From Aspidapion aeneum (lineage: Eukaryota; Arthropoda; Insecta; Coleoptera; Brentidae): a DNA stretch of 64,000 bases. The first letter of the stretch is position 1. Every line of letters starts with the position of its first letter. The stretch is taken from contig OY755046.1 of the NCBI GenBank assembly GCA_963576565.1, positions 61,731,471 to 61,795,470 on the forward strand, read 5' to 3'. This document shows positions 49,293 to 59,500 of this stretch, piece after piece. The notes beneath the pieces were generated by a model. The model saw only the letters and a list, made by a program, of their open reading frames with translations. It had not been told where the DNA came from and made no database searches. The position numbers and the translations under genes were made by a program.

Positions 49293-50833
49293 AAAAGTTA
49301 CAAAAAAAAATACTAAAAATGGTGACAAATATAGTGAAAATAAAAAACAATGACTGAATTAAAACCTTGTTTTAAAAAGGTTTTTGAAATTAGATTTAAG
49401 TACAATTTTAGTGCACTTTTTTCTAATTTTTTTATTTATTTTAATAATTTTAATTTTACTTAAGAAAACCGATGTGACATTTGAATCTTTATTTTGGTTA
49501 ATAAATTTTTCCAAGCTAGTGAGATTGTAAATAATATGTTTGATTGACAAAAGAATATACGGTATACATTTTATAAAACTTTTGGACTTAATATGTACAG
49601 AAATATAAACATAACTTTACAATTGGGCATTCAAATTATGGACAAAAATTATGTATGTTATGTTTGTATTATACCCGTTCATTTTTTTTAAAAAATTTAT
49701 AGTTAAAAAATATTTTTTTGCTAGCTCCTAAATATCTCCTAATCTTGCATGTGGAAAGGGGGCTTTATATTTGACATAAAAAACAAAAGCTTTTTAAATA
49801 TTTTCCATGGCCTCCTAGAAAAGGAAGTTCATGGCGTGGCCGAAGACAAAACACATGCCAGTGTGGATTCAATATGGCCGCGAAGTGTCGCTTGTGTTAA
49901 TGTGTTTAATTTAATTTATCATAATATTGGTAAGTTTTCTTTTTTTAATGTTACGCCCATTTTTAATTGGTAAATAAGTAGGTGAATAAGTTGCGTTTAT
50001 TTAATTGTCGAACATTTCCAAGTTTCCATGGTTAACCAAACGAAAACATTTGATATTTTATATTGACAGAAACGCGTTTAACAAATAAACATAATTCAGT
50101 ATGGCTGCCAAACGTGGCTTGTGATAAAGTGTTTCAAATTTTTTTAAATTAACTTTTTAGTTTTCAACAAATTTGTTGATAGTTTTTTTTTTAATTTAAT
50201 AATAATCGATACATCTATATTTTTCCTATCGTAAGTAGACATTTAAATAAGTTGCGGTCTTATTTAAATCTTTTATCGTATTTCAAAGGACTTTATAACG
50301 CCTACTTATTAAAATTGGGGACGCCCTTTGATAGCAATTTCTAAAACAGATGGATCACCACCCTTCTCCACTGAGGCCTGGTATCGAATCCAAGATGGCC
50401 GCTGATGAGGGCAATTCCACCACACGTTCGGTTAGGTATAATTGGTTGAAATTGATGAATTTATACGATTTAAACTGCAAATAAATACAAATAATGTATT
50501 TTGCAGTGGCAAGAATATTTAAACGATTGAAATTTTATGGATTTTTGGTAATTACTTTATCAATATATGTAGCTATTCATAAACAATACTATTTATTAAT
50601 GGACACAGACATTTTTTCTCTTAAAACCAGGAGAAGGGAAAAAAGAGGGAGGTGGGATTAAAAGTGAGAGTTCGGTTCGGAATTAAGGGTTATTATAGTT
50701 TTTTAAGCTTAAGAAAACAATGAAGATAATATATATGCTATAAGTAATTGTCATAAAGGTTATAGAGTTCGTGGTTTGGAGAAACGTCCAGATTGGAAGT
50801 TTTTTCTTTGGTTTGAATTTTAAAGTTATGTCA
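49293..50833. other. TRRAP 3' UTR and intergenic region
   Basis: AT-rich DNA downstream of the TRRAP stop. A likely polyadenylation signal lies near 49340. ATGGCCGCG- and AAGATGGCCGC-type words appear near 49873 and 50391, as in decayed first exons or promoters, but I cannot support a gene. Confidence 0.5.
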
Positions 50834-51898
50834 TCAAAATTTGTGTTCTTGCTCTTGCAAATAAGCAGCTGAAGTCTTCAGGCTTTCTTCAATAGCTTGG
50901 CGTATTAAATCATATTCCAAACGCTTTGTCTTAGATTTTGGACTTTCCCTGAAATGTTCTTCTTTGTTCATATATTTTGGACAGTCAGGAAATTTGGTAG
51001 GAACTGCAGCTAAAAATTTAAAAAACCTAAACCTCTGATAGGAATGGAATTTCGCCTCTTTTACCAACTATTACCAAAAAAAATTGTTTGTCACCAACAC
51101 TTTAAAATACATGTGAACATTTGTAAAATATACCCTGTACATTATTTGGGTCAGCTCGGGTCACCTCTTTGACTTACCTTTTTTAAGTCTTTGTTTATTT
51201 AGTGGCACATCTAATACTTCTCCTGTGTTTGTGAAATATTTTATGGAACGCTCAACTTCCTCACTTTTAAAGTACAATTCATACACCTAACAATTTTGGA
51301 AAAAATAACATTACGAGTATATTAAAAAATAAATGGATCCATGACGGATCTGATACATTCCTAGATAGCTTTTAGATTAGCACACACACACACAGTGAAC
51401 TCCATGATATATCAGCATTGAAAATACTTTTTTGTTAATATCTCAAAAGCGAAAGCTCATACGAAGCTTTTAGACAAATTATTGAGAGAAATAGTCTACT
51501 ACATTCCGAAAACCGCATATTGATGTGATGCTCCGTTAAAAAGTTAGAATGTTAATTGCCCAAAAACTGTTAGCATCAATGGATAACACTATTTTACCTA
51601 AAAATTTTATGAAAATCGGTTTAAGTGCCCGAGCCCCTCTGCTCTCCCACCCCTGGATCCGCCACTTAATACACCCAAATAAAATATTTACCGCGTTATC
51701 TCAAAAAAAAAATAATACCTTCTCTAGCCTTTGCTGCTCGGGCTAGGAAGGTAAAAAACACAATCTAATATATTTATACCATTGACCACTTGGTTGGGAC
51801 AAAATCTTCCCGCTTGATAGCATGTTTTCATTTGAGTATCTTTTTCCTTGATTACTCTAATTGGTTTTGCAATTTGGAACGGCGCAGCGACCTGGCAT
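50834..51898 (-). pseudogene. Degenerate THAP-domain gene on the - strand
   Basis: Reading leftwards, a first segment after an acceptor (51901) begins MPGRCAVPNCKTN, a typical THAP start with C-x4-C, but hits TAG at 51859-51857. A second exon (51286-51178) reads VYELYFKSEEVERSIKYF and EVLDVPLNKQRLKK. A third (51009-50834) reads AAVPTKFPDCPKYMNKEEHF and ends with TGA. AVPT-x-FP is the THAP end motif. At the C-x2-H position the sequence is VYELYF, so both ligands are tyrosine. Splicing of exons 2 and 3 is in phase; the first junction is unresolved. Confidence 0.55.
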
Positions 51899-52005
51899 CT
51901 CTAAAAAAATAGGAACACAATTTTCTGAGCCATAAATTCCAGCACTTATATAAAATAACCTCAATTACAAGGTATTTGAACCGAATTTTTTTAAAAAATA
52001 GAACT

Positions 52006-52980
52006 TATGGATCGTTCATACTCGTCTTTTGTCTAGTCTTTTGTCTTGGTTTAGTCATATGTCTTGTTAAAAGTTAAAAGTTAAAGTTAAAACCACTGTT
52101 TCTTATGGGAGTGTTCAAACAGTGCTTTTGCTTTTGTTTTTGATTAGTCTTTGTAATGGATCGTTCATACTCGTCTTTTGTCTAGTCTTTTGTCTTGGTT
52201 TAGTCATATGTCTTGTCATAAGAAAGTTAAAACCACTGTTTCTTATGGGAGTGTTCATACAATGCTTATGCTTTTGTTTTTTTATTTTTCGCTTTTGTTC
52301 TTTCGTGTCTGTGTTTCGTGCACAGATTAGCTTAAATAAGATTGTTTTGTGTAGAAAATTACTTTTGAAAGGGCCTTTTTATTGAAATTGATTTTTTTTT
52401 CAGTGGGTTATGACTAAGACTAATCAAAAACAAAAGACGAGTATGAACAGCCGATTTTGTTTAAGACAGCTAAGACTAATCAAAGGAGAAAGACTAATCA
52501 AAAACAAAAGACTAAGACGAGTATGAACAATACTTTAAGAGTTGCCAACTTTCAATCCTTAGGACAACGACTAAGACGAGTGACAGACATCAGCTGATAT
52601 TTGTTGTTTTTTTTACAGGGCGTCCGAAGAGCGCAAGCGCGCGGCCGAAATTTTGAATTTACCGCCATTAATCATGTTTTTAACAGAAAATCTCAACATA
52701 ACCTCAAAATTTTATTTGTTTTTATTTTCTTTTTCGCTTTTGTTCTTTCGTGTTTCGTGCACAAATTAGGTTAAATAAGATTGTTTTGTGTAGAAAATGA
52801 CTTTTGAAAAGGGGCTTTTTTATTGAAATTGATTTTTTTTTCAGTGGGTTATGACTAAGACTAATCAAAAACAAAAGACGAGTATGAACAGCCGATTTTG
52901 TTTAAGACAGCTAAGACTAATCAAAGGACAAAGACTAATCAAAAACAAAAGACTAAGACGAGTATGAACAATACTTTAGA
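52006..52980. mobile_element. MITE with internal duplications
   Basis: GTTCATACTCGTCTTTTGTC at about 52014 and its complement in GACGAGTATGAACA at 52525 and 52965 form terminal inverted repeats. The left-end segment is duplicated (52006-52150 and 52158-52300). The right half (52265-52535) is repeated at 52720-52976 with a unique 180 bp spacer. Confidence 0.7.
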
Positions 52981-53334
52981 ATTCACTTAAGGTCGGAACC
53001 GAACCAAACCTAAACCCACTATTCCCCTGGCTATCGTATCACTACACTATGTAATTACCCGACAATACCCCAAGAATCCCAAGATTCACTATAAATGCAC
53101 CGTTAAAGTGATCACATAGTCCATTTACAACCCCTATGACTAAGCACTGAAAAATCACAAAAACCGACAAGGTAAGTAATCACCATTACCTGAAAATGCT
53201 TTTAATCAATGACGCAAGCTCTTGGGTACATATTTCCTTTAAAAAATGAATAAAAAATCCAATCTAAAACACTTTTTTCGCTTCAAAAATACTCGCCATC
53301 AATCGTAAACAAACATCGCCCTAAGTCGTGGTGG

Positions 53335-53576
53335 ATGGATCAATCAAATAATTTTTTCAATATGGCCGCTTGTTTTTTTAATAAGGTTTTTCTTCAAGGA
53401 AAAATGTCAAATAGCCGAACGATTTGTGAAGCATCATCATCAGATGATGAAACCTACATTTCGAATAACGAAAACTTGAATTACCAAATGAGAAGTGAGG
53501 ATTCTAATACCTCTGACAACAGCGAAACCAATTCGTCAAAAAAATCGATAATATTCGGACTGGATATTGTAAAAAG
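53335..53576 (+). CDS. Unknown gene, exon 1
   Basis: Acidic/Ser-rich exon ending with AG of a split codon and donor GTAAGC. Upstream 300 bp hold no TATA box I can support. Confidence 0.65.
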
Positions 53577-56500
53577 GTAAGCTTAATTTTTTTCAGCAAT
53601 GTGGTTTCTCATTGATATTTCTTTGAGTTTTTTTTTTCCTAAATTGGTTGTCATATAGCAAATTATCTACCCCATACAAAATTCATAAAAAAAAGTGGGG
53701 GTAGTTTTTAAATATTACAATTTCAGACAAAACGTGACTTGCGAAGTATCATTTGGAAGACAAATCAGGGCTATCAAAATGGACGGGCCACGATCCTCCA
53801 CTTTGTTGAAGTCACATCCGGGGCTGATTTTTTTTTTGATGGTCACGTTACGACACAGCTGATTGTCTTTAAAATATTGAAGTTGGAATGACGTTTCATG
53901 GATATTTGATTTTTTTTTTAATAAATCCGTTTTTGAGATGGTTTTGACTTTATTCTGGCAGAACAATTTTTTTAAAATGTATAGTAAGCCCTAATTTTTC
54001 ATAACCGCTTCATTAGCTCACACAAAAATTAAGTTTAAAGCAGAAGCGAATGTGACAATCACATATGACAAAGTCAAATACATGTCAAATATAACAGTTG
54101 GCATGTGGTACATGGCGGGTAATTTGAATTCAAAATATGGGATGCTAAATCTTGAAGATTTTAACCTTTTAATCATGTTGCTTCCTTACAAACCTTTGGT
54201 GGAATATCGGGATGGTGTCTGAGAATATTTCAGTGAAATTTTGCGGAAATCTGTAGTGCCATTTTGATAATATCATAAAAAAACGTCTGAACTCCCATAA
54301 GACCCAATGTAAAATTCAGCCCCGGGAGAACAGCTGATTTTTTCAGGGTCGTGGCCTCTATTTTTGTGTTGGCCTTGGACAAATTTCAATAGAATACAGG
54401 GTGTATAAAAATATATAACCACATGGGGATTTCGGAAACTGTTTCTAAGAAAAGTAGGCCTAGAAAAAATTCGTGAACTTTATTCGATCCTCCTTTATAC
54501 AACACTACCACATTTTATTAAATCTGGGACACCTTGTATAGTCCATTTCAAGTTTTTTTTATTTTTTATAGTCTTCAGAAAGAGGAAGCCCATGATATTA
54601 TTCACGATATTCAAAATAGAATTTCTCTCCATCTTCAAGATAAGGAGTATATTCCCAAGTCAGAGATCAGACCCTTAATTAAAAAACTCGAAAAATTAAA
54701 ATATTTAAGCGCTAGGCAGCAGTATAGCGTTCGGGGTGCCAAAAGGCTTTTGGAAAAGATTTTGGATAATTTTTGTGAAAAACCCAAAAGGTAAATTTAA
54801 AACTATCTTTTAGTCCAGTTATTTTAGGTGAAAAGTCTCTAAAAAAATCGGTGCAAGCTGGGTTTTTATACAGGGTGTCTCATAACTTAGGGGCATAGTA
54901 CAGCGTGTCCCATTTTCGATGGGATTAAATGGGAAACTCGGTTATTAGTAAAGATATCGATTTTCTGATTACACCTTACCGTGCTCTTTTTTGAAGCCCT
55001 TAAAAATGGTGTAATCAGATTTTTGCTATACCCCGTGGTTTCGCTAATACAGGGAGTTTTTGAAAAAAATGCATTTTAATTAATTCCTTGTATCTCGCTT
55101 ATTTTGCAAGATATTTTTATTCTGTAAAAACCTTTCTATGGCAACTTTTTTAGAGCAAAATAATGACGTTGTCAATTTTTAAAAATATTGTTTAGTTTTT
55201 GAGATATGGTATTTATCATAAAAAAATTAAATACGGACCTGGATTTTTTTTATTACTACTTTGATTAGTTCCATGCTATTATTACCTTAAAATGATAAAA
55301 CTTTAATATTTTTTTGATTTAAGGAAAAAAAAACTATTTATTATGTGAAAAAAAAAATTATAGTCTGAACCTGGAAATTTCCAACATAATTATAATTTAA
55401 AAATTGCAATACACACTAGTTGAACGATTTTTAGTTTATCTGTTTTGAAAAGATTTATAAATAAAGTAAAAAGCGTTAAAAAGTTACAAAAATAATATCA
55501 TACTAATTATTTGATAACCGAACAGCAGGTCGTGAAATTTACAAAACAAAAGCGTGGAATTGACATGGTCATTTTACTTGTCATTTTTGTGAATGGCTTA
55601 CAATTATTTTAAACTGGCTAGAAATCGACCATATCCAGATTTTTAAAAATGTGATATGTTTGACTGCTTCATTCAAGCAACAAAATCCCAATATTTAAAT
55701 GGCAGAAATATTTTTATGCAAAATGCGTTAAGGAAAATTACTCAAAAATGCCAACAATGTCTTACACATAATGGTAATCAGAAAAATTAGTTATTTTTTA
55801 TAATTTTTTTTTGTATTTTTCGTAGACTTTGTTTCAAATAAATCTGTAAATTAACGTAAAAGAATTTTAATATGCTAAGTATCAAAACAGTTAAACTAAA
55901 AATTGTTTAACTAGCAATTTTTAGTTTATATTTATGTTGGAAATATCCAGGTTCGCACTATTTTTTTTTAAATATTAAATATTTTTTTTCTGCCTCAAAA
56001 AAATTTTTTTTTAATTTTTATTATTTTATGATAATACTAGCATGAAACCAATCAAAATAGTAATAAAAAAAATCCAGGTCCGTATTTATTTTTTTATGAT
56101 AAATACCATATCTCAAAAACTAAACAATATTTTAAAAAATTGACAACGTCATTATTTTCTTCTAAAAAAGTTGCCATAAAAATGTTTTTACAGAATAAAA
56201 GTATCTCGCAAAATAAGCGAGATACAAGGGATTATTAAAAATACAATTTTTTCAAAAACTCCCTGTATCAGCGAAACTACGGGGTATAGCAAAAATCTGA
56301 TTACGCCATTTTTAAGGGCTCAAAAAAAGAGCACGGTAAGGTGCAATCAGAAAATCAATATCTTTAATAATAACCGAGTTTCCCATTTAATCCCATCGAA
56401 AATGGGACACGCTGTACAGCAGGTGATAGAGGAGGTTATTTCTGAGAAAAAAGTTTATATAACATAGGTGTTAATACACATCTGTTTTTAAGATATAGGA

Positions 56501-59500
56501 TTATTAAAGTAAGAGGAGTGGGGGAAAAGGGTTTTACAAAAAAAGGAAAATCTGTCACATCCAGCTGAATACTAAGCTAATTGTGATTAAAAAATGTGGT
56601 ATTCCTTTTTTTGATAAAATAACAAGTTGAGGAGATAGAGGCTGTCAAAATAACCTCCAAAAATGTATTTAAAAAATTAATTTTTGCTTACTTATTCTTT
56701 TAAAAATATCAGTAATATTCTATTATTATATATCGCTAGACACTTGTTTTTATTAACAAAAAATATAAAAAAAACATTGCGTTTAATATGGCATTTATAA
56801 AAGTTTATACCAAAAAAATAGTTTTTAAAAAAACAATTGACCGACTATTTTTTTTTTAAATAATTTTTTTTTCAGTTTATTACTCTTGTTCTAGTACACG
56901 ACTTTACCCAATTTCATATTTTTAATGCTTTTTTTTAAAAAAGTTATTATTAAAAAAGTTAAAAAAATTGCCAGAAAGAGTTTTGACTCATGCATTATAG
57001 GAACTTTTTTATCAGACATGACCTCTAACACCTGTTGGCCTATGGCCCCTAAGTTATAGGACCAGCGGCGTAGCGTGGGGGGGGGTTCGTCCCCCCCCCC
57101 CCCGCCCCGAGGGTAGTGGCGCCCCATAGGTGGCCGAAGCGCCCTCAGCTTTATTAAGTCGGGCCGGTAACGGCCAATTGAGTGGGTGCCAAAGGAAACT
57201 AACGACATGAAGACCTTTTTTTTTTTTTTTTGTTTTTTTTTTTGGTCGCAAGATGCGTGAGAGGCGCCCTTGTGACTTATCGGCCGCCCCCTCACACATG
57301 ATGACCGTTTTTTTTTGTTTGGTCGCAAGATTTGTGAGAAGCCTTTGACCTTTTTGTTTTTTTTTGTCACAAGATTTTTCATCAGTTTTCAGAGGCGCCC
57401 TTTTTAGCTGTCGCCCCCCCCCCCCGCCCTTTCGGGCACGCTACGCCGCTGTATAGGACACCCTGTATAGTTATTCCTAAGCATGTCCCGACATATTCTC
57501 CGCCAAATTCCACTTTGAGTTTCGCTAGATATAAGGCCGTAAGGGTTCTCAAAATTCGTTTTTGCAATTTTCTAGAAAACGAATAACTTTTTTAAAAAAG
57601 TACAGAAATAAAAAATACGCTAAACCATAGATATTTAAAAAACTTACATCAGTATTTACGAAGACCTTAAAACTTAGCACTTTAGACCTTGTTTAAGTAC
57701 CAAGTCTATAGAGATACCGACCGGTTTAAGTGTATTTTTTAATACTCACAGGTCAAATAACTACAAGATTCGGTTCACTTTAATATGTTTCATCTCATAT
57801 AGGGTTACCAGACGTCCGGATTAATCCGGACATGTCCGGATTTTTACTTCGTCCGGGTGGGTCCGGGCGGATTTTTCATAAACGTCCGGATTTTAAAGTA
57901 GCCGCCTTTATAAACATCAAATAATGCAAAATAAACTAGTTTCAAAAAATGTAATTAAACAATAATCGTCGATAAATTTAGCAGTGTGAATTCACCTTTA
58001 AGCGGGGTCTTCACATAACATTTTACCTTACATCTTGCCTGTTCAGTCAAAACGCATCAAGTAAAACTTTGTGTGTAGACGGAAAAACGGACGTTTTACT
58101 TAAATTGATTTAAGACGGAAGACCGCCTAGAGAACTGACCGGATCACGCATTGTTTTACAATAAAACCATCGTTTTGTATCAAAAACTGATCTAAAAACG
58201 TACGTTAAAACTATCAAGTGTCTACGCTAGTCTTTCAACCGTCATACTTGACCCTTTTGACTGACAGGCAAGACGTAAGGTAAAACGTTATGTTAAGACC
58301 CCGCTTAAAGTAGTATTATTAATTTCGCCTTGTTGAATTACACTTCTGCCGTGTGGTCTTAAGCACACACAATTTTTTTTGATGAAGTTTGTAATCTAAA
58401 AAAGTACATATCAGACAATTTTACTTCTGATGACCACAATCTGCCTACCCACGAAAAATGGGCAAAATATTTTAATGCAAGTATTTCTACCCAGTGGACC
58501 AAGGAAAAAAATAGGCTGCTTTTATCTTCTGTAAACTCATGACTTCATACAATTTAAGAAATATGAGCTGCTCAGAATTTTACGATTTTGTACTTCTGCC
58601 TAAAAAATCAACGCTGTTGAATAAAATACAAAGCAGTGAAAAGTACCTATAAAATAGTAGGTATATTATGTTATTTATTAGTTATTGTTTCAATAAAAAA
58701 CAAAGTTGATTTTTTGTGTGTGGCATCGAAAAAATTTTGACGTCCGGATTTTGTCCGGATTTTCTTGACGGCTGGTCCTGGTTAGAGACGTTTTCATCTG
58801 GTAACCCTAATCTCATATAAAGTCAAATTAACTTTAGAATTAAAGAAAACCATATAAAAGATTTGTGACAAAATGTAATTTTTTGGAAATTTAGTCCGTG
58901 CAGTCGTAAAATTCCCGTTAAAAATAGTCTGAAATTGTATTACCACCCCTGAGGGTGGTTTAAAGTTCGAGAAAAAATAGAAATAATCCATGATTGATAA
59001 AAAAACTTATAAAAAAAAACAAATCTAAATAATACATAAATAACATAAAACTATGTCTGTAGATGCACTACCGTATTAAATACGTATCAATATTTAAATA
59101 ATGTGAAAAGCCCAAGATATATTAGACTCCGTTTTCAATTACACATCCACCAAAACAATTGAACATCAGTTTAATCATCGCTAACTAGCTGACACTGACT
59201 TACACCGTTTATTTTAAACATCTCCTGGTGAAGTTTGGAGGTTTTAATATGGCTACCATTTTTAAACCAAAATATTATATTATTTTTATTTATTTCCAAC
59301 CTTTGTGTGAAAATAATGTCTTTGTTACGACGAAAAAAGATGACCCATATCGCATGGTATTTATGAACAATTTATATAAATATTAAAAACTATTGCATTC
59401 AAGGGAAAAATAACTTAAACCTTCAACCAAAATCTAGACTTGTAGATCTAAGATTATAGCACTTAGCACTGTAGACCTTTTAGTAAATACTTGTGTTACT

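Larger units (their letters stand above)
54867..57468. mobile_element. TIR element with two insertions in its ends
   Basis: TATACAGGGTGTCTCATAAC plus TTAGGGGCATAG (54867-54898) is inverted at the right as CTATGGCCCCTAAGTTATAG (57041-57060) and, after a nested element, ACACCCTGTATA (57459-57470). The palindrome at 54899-56416 sits at the inner edge of the left repeat and the hAT-like MITE at 57063-57451 within the right one. Confidence 0.65.
57690..59385. mobile_element. Unclassified repeat, copy 2 (pair of 41845-43262)
   Basis: Sister of the intronic copy at 41.8-43.3 kb, interrupted by the hAT element at 57800-58809. No gene content was recognised. Confidence 0.7.
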
